From: Pseudomonas sp. P7548
GTDB lineage: Bacteria; Pseudomonadota; Gammaproteobacteria; Pseudomonadales; Pseudomonadaceae
Length of the DNA stretch: 64,000 bases
Reading direction: 5' to 3'
NCBI RefSeq assembly: GCF_013386585.1
Contig: NZ_JACARO010000020.1
Coordinates: forward strand, 94,079 to 158,078
Shown in pieces: positions 33,691-42,629 of the stretch (its first letter is position 1; every line of letters begins with the position of its first letter). The position numbers and the translations under genes are program-made. The notes beneath the pieces were generated by a model that was given only the letters and a program-made list of their open reading frames with translations, was not told the origin of the DNA and ran no database searches.

Positions 33691-34185
33691 TCATTGATAA
33701 TCGACTACCAGAGTGGCGGTTGCATCAAATGCCCCTCCGGTCAATTTGCTGCCTGCACGCTTGACCGGCACCGCCTGCACGACAGGGATGTTTGGGTAGG
33801 TAAAATTCACGGCCCTGTTCAGCGGCCAGGCTGCACCGTTGACGTACAGCTTTACGCCAAGATCGGCCTTGCGGGTCACGAGCACGGCGCCGTCAAACGC
33901 CGCTCCCGTTCCCTTGAGTTCCAGAGTCAGCGCATTGCTGAAAGGCGAATTACAGGTGACGGTATAAGGCACATTTCGACGGTAATTGACGCCGTCCACC
34001 CGTGACGTCAGAAGGTCATTGCCGAAAGGCACATTGAGCGTGGTGCCGCTGTTGATCACACAGGGCGGAGGCGCAATGATGACCGCGCGAATGGTCAGGT
34101 TGGTATCGGCCTGCACACCCTGGCAAATCGCCCACAGCAGGCTGCCTCCTATTAGTAAGGCCCAGGGGCCGGTTGAGTTCGCCAT
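33691..34185 (-). CDS. Fimbrial subunit (paralogue of next downstream gene)
   Basis: The chosen ATG at 34185 (AAGGG upstream) gives 164 residues: MANSTGPWALLIGGSLLWAICQGVQA signal, then APPPCVINSGTTLNVPFGNDLLTSRVDGVNYRRNVPYTV and the closing GGAFDATATLVVDYQ. An in-frame ATG at 34203 overlaps the previous stop and would add six residues; either is possible. The likeness to the adjacent 33198 protein indicates a local duplication. Confidence 0.88.
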   Translation of the reverse strand: MANSTGPWALLIGGSLLWAICQGVQADTNLTIRAVIIAPPPCVINSGTTLNVPFGNDLLTSRVDGVNYRRNVPYTVTCNSPFSNALTLELKGTGAAFDGAVLVTRKADLGVKLYVNGAAWPLNRAVNFTYPNIPVVQAVPVKRAGSKLTGGAFDATATLVVDYQ

Positions 34186-34195
34186 CGTTCTGCCC

Positions 34196-34774
34196 TTACT
34201 CATAATTGAGCCTGAAATCCACCACGGCCCGAAATGCCCCGCTACTTAATTGAGCGGAGGTGCGCGTGGGCTGGACCTTCCAGGTCTGGGTATTGCTGCC
34301 CAGAGGAAGGAACAGAGGTTCCCCCCTTGAGCCAAGCTGTACATCGCGCCCTAAAGCATCGGTCAGTTGCAGGCCCATTCCGGTGATGCCTTGTACTTTG
34401 ACCAATCGGGTGTCATCGGTATCAGCGGGCGCATAAAACGCCACCGACACCACCGGTTGGAATGCGCTCCACACCAAATTCCCCGTGCGTTCACTGCGGA
34501 TGCCGCCGGCTTTGCGTTGGCAATCGGCAAAACGCAACTGGAACGCGATTGGGTTGGCCTGGTCGCCAGGGCGCTGCAGTTGGCTGGTCGAAAAGGCGCC
34601 CAGGTCAATGGTTTGATGCAGTGATGTCATTTCCAGGCTGCAAGGGGTTTCATGCATGGACCCACTGATGTTAAGCATGCCGCTCATACCCTCGACATCA
34701 TCCTCCTGAGCGTGTGCTCCCCCCATACAGGCCAGCAGGAGTACGCCCAGGACCTTCATGTTATGCAGCTTCAT
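34196..34774 (-). CDS. Fimbrial subunit
   Basis: This 192-residue precursor has a signal peptide (VLGVLLLACMGGAHA), an N-terminal segment ISGSMHETPCSLEMTSLHQTIDLGAFSTSQLQRPGD, a second Cys in QLRFADCQRKAGG, and SGAFRAVVDFRLNYE at the end. The pattern CSLE...QTIDLG...F..FxxxxC matches a pilin of the same family as those at 38183 and 38785. GGAGAAGG precedes the ATG. It follows the chaperone in operon order. Confidence 0.9.
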   Translation of the reverse strand: MKLHNMKVLGVLLLACMGGAHAQEDDVEGMSGMLNISGSMHETPCSLEMTSLHQTIDLGAFSTSQLQRPGDQANPIAFQLRFADCQRKAGGIRSERTGNLVWSAFQPVVSVAFYAPADTDDTRLVKVQGITGMGLQLTDALGRDVQLGSRGEPLFLPLGSNTQTWKVQPTRTSAQLSSGAFRAVVDFRLNYE

Positions 34775-34795
34775 GACCTTCTCCGGTGCCAGGCA

Positions 34796-35557
34796 CTACT
34801 CATTGGGGGTAGGTGCTTGCGCGTTGACCTTGCAGGTGTTGTCACTGCAGGTAAAAGCCATCAGTGGGCGTCCGCCGTAATCGTTCACGTAGGCCAGGTG
34901 CGGGGTTGAGCCAAGTGCCTTGACGGTTGGCCCCAGGGCCAGCGAGCCTTTTGGGGGGATCATCAGCGGTTCAAAACCGGGCAAGGTTTTGCCGTCCTTG
35001 GCGCTGCGCGCATCGACCAGAGTGACGTAGTAGGGCGTCGGGTTGTTCACCTGGTAGCGGTCGCCTTCGCGAGTAAGGGTCAGCTTTTCCTGCCATGGGT
35101 TGGACAAGTCTTGCTGGGTCGGCGTAATGGCTTGCGGCCGATAGAACAATTTGATTCGGGTCTGCAGTGCGATTTGCAAGGTGTTGGGCTTGTCACTGCG
35201 TGGAGGAATTTCCCGCAAATTGAAGTAGTAGACCGTCTCTCGATCCTGCGGCAATGTCTTGGCGGCCGGTAAGGCCTGCACTTTCATCTGGCTTTGTTTC
35301 CCCGGCTCCAACCGTTGAACCGGTGGCAACACGATCAGGGGGGACGTGATTTTTTTACCCGCCTCATCCTCAATCCACCCCTGTGCCAAATACGGCAATT
35401 GGGTGTTGTTGTTGGTGATATTCACGCTGGTAGCGTCTTTGCCACCATCAAAGATCACGCGGGTGCGGTCTAGGCCAACCGCAGCGTTGGCGTCGTGGCT
35501 CAAACCCAGCGCCAATAAGGTGAGGACCTGACAAGTGAAACGTGTGTAGAGGTTCAT
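34796..35557 (-). CDS. Fimbrial periplasmic chaperone (PapD-like)
   Basis: This 253-residue precursor has a signal peptide, then the PapD G1 edge TRVIFDGGKDATSVNITNNNTQLPYLAQGWIEDEAGKK and the conserved NLREIPPRSDKPNTLQIALQTRIKLFYRP. The immunoglobulin-like first domain donates a strand to each subunit. The short loop before the G1 strand suggests the FGS class. Its ATG overlaps the usher stop (ATGA at 35554-35557), so translation is coupled. Confidence 0.93.
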   Translation of the reverse strand: MNLYTRFTCQVLTLLALGLSHDANAAVGLDRTRVIFDGGKDATSVNITNNNTQLPYLAQGWIEDEAGKKITSPLIVLPPVQRLEPGKQSQMKVQALPAAKTLPQDRETVYYFNLREIPPRSDKPNTLQIALQTRIKLFYRPQAITPTQQDLSNPWQEKLTLTREGDRYQVNNPTPYYVTLVDARSAKDGKTLPGFEPLMIPPKGSLALGPTVKALGSTPHLAYVNDYGGRPLMAFTCSDNTCKVNAQAPTPNE

Positions 35558-38163
35558 GAGGATGTGTTCTCCGTTTCGGCACGCTTGCCGGTCAACGTCG
35601 CGGGCTCAGGTAAGGATTGATCAGCGGCCACCATCCGGCAGCCCAGTTGCAGGGCATCGCTCAAGCCATCAGCGGGCAACACGTCGGGGAGGTTGAGGAT
35701 GCAGCGTTCGGCGCCGCCCCAACTGACGACCATTTGTCCGCCGGCCTGGATGCCACTCAGGTACACGCTGCCGCCATCGTTCACGATGCCGGTGTCCTGT
35801 TGTTTTACGTTTTTGACGGTGGCGCCAAAGGGCGGTGAACTGCCATCGGGCAGGCGAAGAACGGCCATGGCTTTTTCACCGGCGATCACCGGCAGGGACC
35901 GGTAACCGATAGCGCCTTCGGTGAGCGTCAGCTGTGTGACGGATTGAGTGGCTTCGACATTGCTCGGCAAGCTCTCCAGGTCGACGCTGGCGGCTGTGCG
36001 CAAGTAGCTGGCTACGTCGACGATCACGGCTTTGCCGAAGGCGTTACTGCGGGTCGGCGTGCCGTAACCGCGCACTGGCACATCGGGTACACCGCCGGTG
36101 TCAACCATCAGGCGGGTTCCGCCTGTACTGTTGGTGCGATGCAGCGCTGCGCCATAGGGCGTGAGCGTGCCACCGCCGCGAGCCGATACGCTGAGTGTTG
36201 AGTAACCGCCTTCCTGCTTGCTTGCGGCCAGGTCAACGTCAGCCAAATTGCCGACATGATTCAAGTAGCCACTGACGGACTTGTCGTTGGCGCTGATCTG
36301 GTAACTGTTGCGTTCATCCAGGCGATCGTTATAGCGCGTGCCGAGACTGTTCTTGCCTGAGACTCGGCTGCCGTCCATCGACAGCGTGCCGGTGGGCCCG
36401 AACGGCAGGCTGATCGCCAACGAAACACCGTTGTCCTTGTAGTTGTAGTCCTGGGTGCGATGAAGGTTCAGGGATACATTCAGGTTTTTGACGGTACCGA
36501 CATTGAAGTAGCGAGATGCCGACAGGTTCCAACGCTGAGTGGCCGAGCGCCCCCAGTAGGTTTGTTTGTTGTAGCTGGCGTACACCGTGGCCCCTAGGTC
36601 ACGAAACTGCTTGTTCACCGTTGCGGTATACAACGCCTTGCTATCACCGATCGGTCTCCAGCTTTTCAGAAGGTCGCCGTTGGCGTCGCGCCCGGCGAGT
36701 TCGCCATTCATGCCGTAATGACGAGCGTCCAGGTATTCGCTCATGCTCAGGTAGTTCTTCTCGGAAAATCGATACCCGGCAAAGGTGACTTGGCTGTCGT
36801 ACTCCTCGAAATGCTTGGAATATTGAAGGCGGTACGATTTGCCCGAGAGCGACTCACCCCATACTTGCGCACGAGATTGAGTGACATCCAGCGAGAGCGC
36901 ACCGAAGGCCAGCAAGTCGCGGCCGACCCCGGCAGACAATGCGCCGTAGTTGTTATCCGTGATACCGCCGCCATACAGCGACCAGCCGTTACTGACCCCC
37001 CACGAAAATTCACCCGTGCCGAAAAAGTCACCCTCGGCGCCGTAGTGCAGATTGGACGGACGCCCCGTCGCCACTTTGTAGCGAATATGCCCTGGGCGCG
37101 TGAGGTATGGCACCCCAGCCGTATCGAACTGGAACGTCTGTACCGAGCCATCCTGCTCTTCTACCCGCACATCCAGCCGACCGGTCACTGCATCATTGAG
37201 GTCCTGGATGCGAAAAGGACCTGCTGCAACCAGCGTTTCATACAGCACGCGGCCTTGTTGGCTGACAATGACCTTGGCGTTGGTTTTGGCCACGCCCACC
37301 ACCTCAGGCGCATAACCACGCAAGTTAGGCGGCAACTGGCTCTCATCCGAATTGAGTGCGGCACCGGTGAAGCGGAAGCTGTCGAACAGATCCGAATACA
37401 GGTAGTTTTCACCCACAATCAGCCGGGCCTGCAATTGCGGGATGGCGCGATAGGCGTAGTAACGGCTCCACTCCAGGCGCTGACGACGCTCGGACGAGTC
37501 CGCACGGTCAGGGTCGACACGGCCCTGCCAGTCAGCCCGCAAACGCCACGCACCGGCATTGGCCCCCACCGTTCCGTTACCACTGAAGTTGGTGCGGGTC
37601 CCGTCATTCTTCTGGTGGCCGGTCTGCGCCGTCATGTTGTAGTCAATCAGCAGGCCAGGCACCCCTTCGTCCCAGCGAGAAGGGGGGTCCCAATTAATGT
37701 CGCTGTATTCAAGATAAGCGTGGGGCAAATTAATGTTGAGTGTGGAAGTTGCCAGGTCACCATTGACTTCCGTTCCGGGCAGCTCCTGAATATCCAGGCA
37801 CTCACCCTGTTTCCACCCATTGAGTTTTTCAATGATTGAAGATTTCAAACCCAATTGCTCAATAATGTTTTGCGATAAGCAGGCCTGGCTCCCTTTAGGA
37901 TCATCGTCGGGTGGGTAAAACGCGACGGACTGTTCTGATATAGGTTGGTTGTTAATCTGTACGGTCATTGAGTACGTGCCCGGCAGAATGAATCCTTTAC
38001 GTGCAAATTGCGACAAGTCAATGTTGGAGCGATCACTGAGATCAAGAACGTCGGTATTAAATTCGATATCCCCAGCGCCCAGTGCAGTCCCAGCCATGGA
38101 TATCAAGCCGCCAAATACTAAACTTGGGCGTAATGTATTTTTTATCTTCGATGCATTCAGCAT
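35554..38163 (-). CDS. Fimbrial outer-membrane usher
   Basis: This 869-residue precursor has the usher architecture: signal sequence, N-terminal periplasmic domain (EFNTDVLDLSDRSNIDLSQFARKGFILPGTYSMTVQINN), a beta-barrel (about 150-660) with a plug region, and two C-terminal domains (QLGCRMVA near the end). It receives chaperone-subunit complexes in the periplasm and threads the fibre through the outer membrane. Here usher precedes chaperone in the order. Confidence 0.95.
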   Translation of the reverse strand: MLNASKIKNTLRPSLVFGGLISMAGTALGAGDIEFNTDVLDLSDRSNIDLSQFARKGFILPGTYSMTVQINNQPISEQSVAFYPPDDDPKGSQACLSQNIIEQLGLKSSIIEKLNGWKQGECLDIQELPGTEVNGDLATSTLNINLPHAYLEYSDINWDPPSRWDEGVPGLLIDYNMTAQTGHQKNDGTRTNFSGNGTVGANAGAWRLRADWQGRVDPDRADSSERRQRLEWSRYYAYRAIPQLQARLIVGENYLYSDLFDSFRFTGAALNSDESQLPPNLRGYAPEVVGVAKTNAKVIVSQQGRVLYETLVAAGPFRIQDLNDAVTGRLDVRVEEQDGSVQTFQFDTAGVPYLTRPGHIRYKVATGRPSNLHYGAEGDFFGTGEFSWGVSNGWSLYGGGITDNNYGALSAGVGRDLLAFGALSLDVTQSRAQVWGESLSGKSYRLQYSKHFEEYDSQVTFAGYRFSEKNYLSMSEYLDARHYGMNGELAGRDANGDLLKSWRPIGDSKALYTATVNKQFRDLGATVYASYNKQTYWGRSATQRWNLSASRYFNVGTVKNLNVSLNLHRTQDYNYKDNGVSLAISLPFGPTGTLSMDGSRVSGKNSLGTRYNDRLDERNSYQISANDKSVSGYLNHVGNLADVDLAASKQEGGYSTLSVSARGGGTLTPYGAALHRTNSTGGTRLMVDTGGVPDVPVRGYGTPTRSNAFGKAVIVDVASYLRTAASVDLESLPSNVEATQSVTQLTLTEGAIGYRSLPVIAGEKAMAVLRLPDGSSPPFGATVKNVKQQDTGIVNDGGSVYLSGIQAGGQMVVSWGGAERCILNLPDVLPADGLSDALQLGCRMVAADQSLPEPATLTGKRAETENTSS

Positions 38164-38182
38164 GAAAGCAACCCATCAATGT

Positions 38183-38734
38183 TCAAAAGTATTCCAGCCT
38201 GAATCGCACTGCGGCACTGTGCGCGCCGGGCAATAACTGCAACCCGTTGCCGACCAGACGAAGCGTGTAGTTCAGTGTCATGTCACCCTCATTCAAGGGA
38301 TGCGGGGCCATGCGCTCGCCCGGGACACTCTCCTGGCCTGTGGAATCCCAAATATGAAACGCCGCGCCTTGGGACAGGCCTGTGGCAGCAAAGGAGCGGC
38401 CATCCCTGTCGGGGGCTCCATCAAACGTTACCCGCAGATGCTCCCAGTCGGGCAGCGTTGCGCCTGGGCGATTCGGATCGGGGCGTGTCAATGAACAGTT
38501 GACCAGGCGCAGTTGAAAGGGGTGTGGTGCGCCCAGCGTATTTCGCAACAGCCGGCCGATGGGCTCCGGAGGCATTTCGATTGTCTGATCGACACTGGAC
38601 AGTTCCAGCCCGCAGGCAGAATCAATGATCTCTCCGCCCAATGTCACAACCCCGTCGCCTTGACCTTGGGCAAGTACTTGTCCGATGGACATCATCAGTG
38701 AGCTGGTAATAGCGAGGTTTTTGAATGTTTTCAC
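38183..38734 (-). CDS. Fimbrial subunit (GTG start)
   Basis: The GTG at 38734 (GGGAG 7 bases upstream) gives 183 residues with signal SLMMSIGQVLAQ, then GEIIDSACGLELSSVDQTIEMPPEPIGRLL, QLRLVNCSLTRPD (second Cys) and AAVRFRLEYF at the end. It closely follows the pilin pattern of the first subunit of the operon. An upstream ATG at 38788 would add 18 residues and lacks a ribosome binding site. Confidence 0.9.
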   Translation of the reverse strand: MKTFKNLAITSSLMMSIGQVLAQGQGDGVVTLGGEIIDSACGLELSSVDQTIEMPPEPIGRLLRNTLGAPHPFQLRLVNCSLTRPDPNRPGATLPDWEHLRVTFDGAPDRDGRSFAATGLSQGAAFHIWDSTGQESVPGERMAPHPLNEGDMTLNYTLRLVGNGLQLLPGAHSAAVRFRLEYF

Positions 38735-38784
38735 CGTTATCTCCCGCCAGTTGCCCCCCGCCACTGTGGTGGCGGGGGGAATAC

Positions 38785-39306
38785 TCACTGATAAGCCAGG
38801 GTGAAATTGGTGACGGCGCTGAAATCACCGGGGACGATGTCGCCCGTGGCTGCACCCTGCACATAGGCACCGAATTCCAGGGTGTTATCACCGGCGACAA
38901 TGGCCTGCGGGCGGGTCGGTGTACCCAGGTCGATAGGCGCGCCACCATGGGTCATCATGATGCCAATGTTGCCCGCGCCCCCGACGGTGCCGATCGCACC
39001 AGGCACCACGGTCGATGGCGCCGCTGTAAAGGTGGTCGTCACCGTGTTGTCGGTAAGGCCAGTCAGGTCGCAGCCTTCAAGTTCAATGCGTACAGGCCGG
39101 GCGCTGGATTTGCCTCCGGCTTGCAGTTGATGCTTTGCGATGGTCCCCAAGTTAACTGATTGATCTACGGATTCAGGCTTGATAGAACAGGCGCCAGAGT
39201 GAACCGAGCCGTAAAACGTAACGGTTCCATCCGCCGCTTGAACGGCAGGCATCGATCCCATCAACAGCCCGAGAGACAACAGCGCAGTTTTCATTTCAGT
39301 TTTCAT
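38785..39306 (-). CDS. Fimbrial major subunit, first gene of the operon
   Basis: The ATG at 39306 gives 173 residues with a signal ending PAVQAADG, then TFYGSVHSGACSIKPESVDQSVNLGTIAKHQL, IELEGCDLTG (second Cys), and FSAVTNFTLAYQ at the end, the conserved pilin C-terminus ending in Tyr-Gln. As the first gene it is probably the main shaft pilin. A second ATG at 39294 is in frame. Confidence 0.88.
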   Translation of the reverse strand: MKTEMKTALLSLGLLMGSMPAVQAADGTVTFYGSVHSGACSIKPESVDQSVNLGTIAKHQLQAGGKSSARPVRIELEGCDLTGLTDNTVTTTFTAAPSTVVPGAIGTVGGAGNIGIMMTHGGAPIDLGTPTRPQAIVAGDNTLEFGAYVQGAATGDIVPGDFSAVTNFTLAYQ

Positions 39307-39791
39307 TTGCAAAGACCCATCTATTAGTGAATGTCATCAGTCAATCCCAACGCAGTTGCGTGCAGGACTTTCCAGGCATACAGCAATGGTCGATGCCATT
39401 GCGACGCTGGTATTAATGCTTCGGGCCCGCCCTCGACTTGAACGTGGAAAGTTTTAAATTTTCCAACTAGTTGTATTGCCTGTTCAGGCTTTTTCCGAAG
39501 TCAGGTGATTGTCAGGGCCGTACTTTAAAAAGTAAGTCGCTGGATTCGTTTAGTTGCGTAGTCTAGATGTATCGGAATATGTAGGTGGATTATGGCTATT
39601 TGCCAAAACTAGAGTTTCGGCTGTAGGATATTAACTACACGACGATTGTTGAGCGGGGTTTACATGGTGTGTTAGTTGTAAGAACGGTATTACAGCTTTG
39701 TGAATGCAATAGGGGGGGGTATGCATTCATCTCAACGAATAGTGCGGTGTTGGGCAAGTAAGGTTGAGGGTGGCTAAAAACGCGCGCGCAC
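39307..39791. promoter_or_regulatory. AT-rich upstream region of the fimbrial operon
   Basis: About 485 bases with no gene, markedly AT-rich for this genome, including TTTTAAATTTT near 39452-39461 flanked by TGGAAA (39445-39450) and TTTCCA (39460-39465), a G-run at 39711-39718 and several TATA-like stretches. Such composition is what MvaT/H-NS-type silencers bind, and the mvaT gene lies about 9 kb away. The start site is not determined. Confidence 0.55.
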
Positions 39792-39820
39792 AAAAAAGCC
39801 CCGATCAACGGGGCTTTCTG
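39792..39820 (-). terminator. Bidirectional Rho-independent terminator
   Basis: AGCCCCG (39797-39803) pairs with CGGGGCT (39809-39815), flanked by AAAAAA on the left and TTT on the right. It mainly ends the small minus-strand gene at 39836. Confidence 0.8.
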
Positions 39821-39835
39821 TGTGGCTTGATAAGC

Positions 39836-40021
39836 TTATTTGCCCTTAGGTCGTTTGCTCGACGCGTGGCCTGCTTCGTCCACGAACACTTCAGCCACTG
39901 CAATCGCTTGGCTTTCGGTTGCGAAAGCACCGGCAACGCTGTCGCCGTGGAAGTTGATCAGGTGCCAGCCGTCTGCTCGCTTCGTGATCAAGTAGCCGTT
40001 TACGCCTTTTGGTTCGGACAT
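39836..40021 (-). CDS. Hypothetical 61-residue protein (DUF2188-like)
   Basis: This small basic-tailed protein reads MSEPKGVNGYLITKRADGWH and continues INFHGDSVAGAFATESQAIAVAEVFVDEAGHASSKRPKGK. A short strand pair followed by a helix and a flexible basic tail is reminiscent of DUF2188 proteins; I am not certain. It has a terminator directly after it and stands alone between the fimbrial region and galU. Confidence 0.7.
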   Translation of the reverse strand: MSEPKGVNGYLITKRADGWHLINFHGDSVAGAFATESQAIAVAEVFVDEAGHASSKRPKGK

Positions 40022-40329
40022 CTGTCAATCTCGTGGTCTGGTTCAAGCGGTCCATGATAGCGCCAAATGACCTCGGGCCGCGCAAGTTGTTGCAGGTCAG
40101 TGTCGTATGGTCAAAAGCGTGGTAAAACGGTTGCAGCCCCTTTAAGCAAGGGGGCAAAGGCTTGTTTTGCCATGCAGCCAGTGAAGCTCTTCGTAGGATC
40201 AGCGGAACTTACGCCGACATTTTTTCTCTATGATGACATCGCAACGCCAGCAGGACCCATTGTAAGGTGACTGCGGCCTGATTAGACTGCGCCGAATTCC
40301 GTACGCACAGCCCTTTAGTAAGGACTTAT
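40022..40329. other. Intergenic region upstream of galU
   Basis: No coding frame was found. A hairpin GCCCCTT (40135-40141 region) with AAGGGGGC follows near 40148-40155, and the galU promoter probably lies in the last 100 bases. A small RNA cannot be excluded, but nothing specific supports one. Confidence 0.4.
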
Positions 40330-41169
40330 ATGATCAAGAAATGCTTGTTCCCAGCAGCCGGTTACGGCACTCGCTTCTTGCCAGCGACCAAAGCCATGCC
40401 CAAAGAGATGCTGCCGGTGGTGAACAAGCCACTGATTCAGTACGGCGTCGAAGAGGCACTGGATGCCGGCCTGAACGAAATCTCCATCGTGACCGGCCGT
40501 GGTAAGCGCGCGCTGGAAGACCACTTCGACATCAGCTACGAGCTGGAAAACCAGATCAAGGGCACCGACAAGGAAAAATACCTGGTCGGCATCCGTCGTC
40601 TGCTGGACGAGTGCTCGTTCTCCTACACTCGCCAGACCCAGATGAAAGGCCTGGGCCACGCGATCCTGACCGGCCGCCCGCTGATCGGTGACGAACCATT
40701 CGCCGTGGTATTGGCGGATGACCTGTGCGTCAACCTGGACGGCAAGGGCGTGCTGGAGCAGATGGTCGACCTGTACAAAAAGTACCGTTGCACCATCGTT
40801 GCGGTCCAGGAAGTGGACCCTTCGGAAACCAACAAGTACGGCGTGATCGCCGGCGACGAAATCGGCGATGGCCTGATCCGCGTACGTGACATGGTTGAGA
40901 AGCCAGCGCCGGAAGATGCTCCGTCGAACCTGGCGATCATTGGTCGCTACATCCTGACCCCGGACATCTTCAAGCTGATCGAAGAAACCGAGCCAGGCAA
41001 AGGCGGCGAAATCCAGATCACCGACGCCCTGTTGAAGCAAGCCAAAGACGGCTGCGTGATTGCCTACAAGTTCAAAGGCCAGCGTTTCGACTGCGGTGGC
41101 GCCGAAGGCTACATTGAGGCGACCAACTTCTGCTTCGAGCATTTCTACAAGACCGGCAAGGCCTACTGA
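40330..41169 (+). CDS. galU: UTP-glucose-1-phosphate uridylyltransferase GalU
   Basis: This 279-residue enzyme makes UDP-glucose from UTP and glucose-1-phosphate for lipopolysaccharide and exopolysaccharide synthesis. The nucleotide-binding start KCLFPAAGYGTRFLPATKAMPKEMLPVVNKPL is canonical, as are VLADDLCVNLDGKG and DCGGAEGYIEATNFCFEHF. AAGGA lies about 7 bases upstream of the ATG. A UUCG-loop terminator follows. Confidence 0.97.
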   Translation: MIKKCLFPAAGYGTRFLPATKAMPKEMLPVVNKPLIQYGVEEALDAGLNEISIVTGRGKRALEDHFDISYELENQIKGTDKEKYLVGIRRLLDECSFSYTRQTQMKGLGHAILTGRPLIGDEPFAVVLADDLCVNLDGKGVLEQMVDLYKKYRCTIVAVQEVDPSETNKYGVIAGDEIGDGLIRVRDMVEKPAPEDAPSNLAIIGRYILTPDIFKLIEETEPGKGGEIQITDALLKQAKDGCVIAYKFKGQRFDCGGAEGYIEATNFCFEHFYKTGKAY

Positions 41170-41190
41170 GTTCAGTCAGCCCCACCAAGT

Positions 41191-41218
41191 AAAAAGCCAC
41201 CTTCGGGTGGCTTTTTCG
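41191..41218 (+). terminator. Rho-independent terminator after galU
   Basis: AAAAAGCCACC (41191-41201) and GGTGGCTTTTT (41206-41216) form an 11-pair stem with a UUCG tetraloop. Confidence 0.92.
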
Positions 41219-41270
41219 TTTTTCAGCCCCACGTAAGTCGGTATGCTGATGGCCTGCCGAGGAGAGTGAA

Positions 41271-42629
41271 ATGGCCTACGATTTTGACCTGTATGTAATT
41301 GGCGCCGGTTCCGGCGGTGTTCGTGCTGCACGCTTTGCTGCGGGCTTTGGTGCCAAGGTGGCGGTAGCCGAGAGCCGCTACCTGGGCGGTACGTGCGTAA
41401 ACGTCGGTTGCGTGCCGAAAAAACTGTTGGTGTACGGCGCGCATTTTGCCGAAGACTTTGAACAAGCCAGCGGGTTTGGCTGGTCGTTGGGTGAGGCCAA
41501 CTTTGATTGGGCAACCCTGATCGCCAACAAGGACCGCGAAATCAACCGCCTCAATGGCATCTACCGCAACCTGCTGGTCAACAGTGGCGTGACCTTGCAT
41601 GAAGGCCATGCGCGGCTGGTGGACCCGCATCAGGTGGAAATCAACGGTGAGCGCTTCACTGCCAAGCACATCTTGATTGCCACCGGCGGCTGGCCACAGA
41701 TCCCGGAAATTCCGGGGCGCGAGCACGCCATCGGCTCCAACGAAGCGTTCTTCCTGAAAGAGCTGCCAAAACGCGTGCTGGTGGTGGGGGGCGGCTACAT
41801 TGCCGTCGAGTTCGCCGGCATTTTCCACGGGCTGGGCGCGCAGACCTCGCTGTTGTATCGCGGCGATCTGTTCCTGCGCGGCTTTGATGGCTCGGTGCGC
41901 ACGCACCTGAAGGAAGAGCTGACCAAGCGGGGCCTGGACCTGCAATTCAACGCAGACATCGAGCGCATCGACAAGCAAGCGGACGGCAGCCTCAAGGCCA
42001 CTCTCAAGGACGGTCGTGTACTGGAAGCCGATTGCGTGTTTTACGCCACCGGCCGTCGCCCGATGCTGGATAACCTTGGGCTGGAAAACACCGGCGTCAA
42101 ATTGGACAAACGCGGCTTCGTTGAAGTGGATGACCTGTACCAGACCGCCGAGTCGTCGATCCTGGCCATCGGTGATGTGATTGGTCGCGTGCAGTTGACG
42201 CCGGTTGCCCTGGCCGAAGGCATGGCCGTAGCGCGTCGCCTGTTCAAGCCCGAGCAGTACCGCCCAGTGGATTACGCCATGATTCCGACGGCGGTGTTCA
42301 GCTTGCCGAACATCGGCACCGTGGGCTTGACCGAAGAAGAGGCGAAGAAGAACGGCCATAATGTGCAGGTCTTCGAAAGCCGCTTCCGGCCGATGAAGCT
42401 GACCTTGACCGACTGCCAGGAAAAAACCTTGATGAAGCTGGTGGTGGACGCTGACACCGACAAGGTGCTGGGTTGCCACATGGTCGGCCCCGACGCCGGC
42501 GAGATCGTGCAGGGCTTGGCGATCGCGCTCAAGGCGGGCGCGACCAAGCGGCATTTCGATGAAACCATCGGCGTGCACCCGACGGCGGCGGAAGAGTTCG
42601 TCACTATGCGCACGCCTGTGGCCGGCTGA
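41271..42629 (+). CDS. gor: Glutathione-disulfide reductase
   Basis: This 452-residue flavoprotein regenerates glutathione with NADPH. The FAD site [22 protein letters not shown], the redox disulfide [14 protein letters not shown], the NADPH site [19 protein letters not shown], and the dimer-interface [11 protein letters not shown] are all present. GGAGAG precedes the ATG. Its stop directly abuts the stop of the convergent KfrA-like gene (TGA|TCA). Confidence 0.97.
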   Translation: MAYDFDLYVIGAGSGGVRAARFAAGFGAKVAVAESRYLGGTCVNVGCVPKKLLVYGAHFAEDFEQASGFGWSLGEANFDWATLIANKDREINRLNGIYRNLLVNSGVTLHEGHARLVDPHQVEINGERFTAKHILIATGGWPQIPEIPGREHAIGSNEAFFLKELPKRVLVVGGGYIAVEFAGIFHGLGAQTSLLYRGDLFLRGFDGSVRTHLKEELTKRGLDLQFNADIERIDKQADGSLKATLKDGRVLEADCVFYATGRRPMLDNLGLENTGVKLDKRGFVEVDDLYQTAESSILAIGDVIGRVQLTPVALAEGMAVARRLFKPEQYRPVDYAMIPTAVFSLPNIGTVGLTEEEAKKNGHNVQVFESRFRPMKLTLTDCQEKTLMKLVVDADTDKVLGCHMVGPDAGEIVQGLAIALKAGATKRHFDETIGVHPTAAEEFVTMRTPVAG

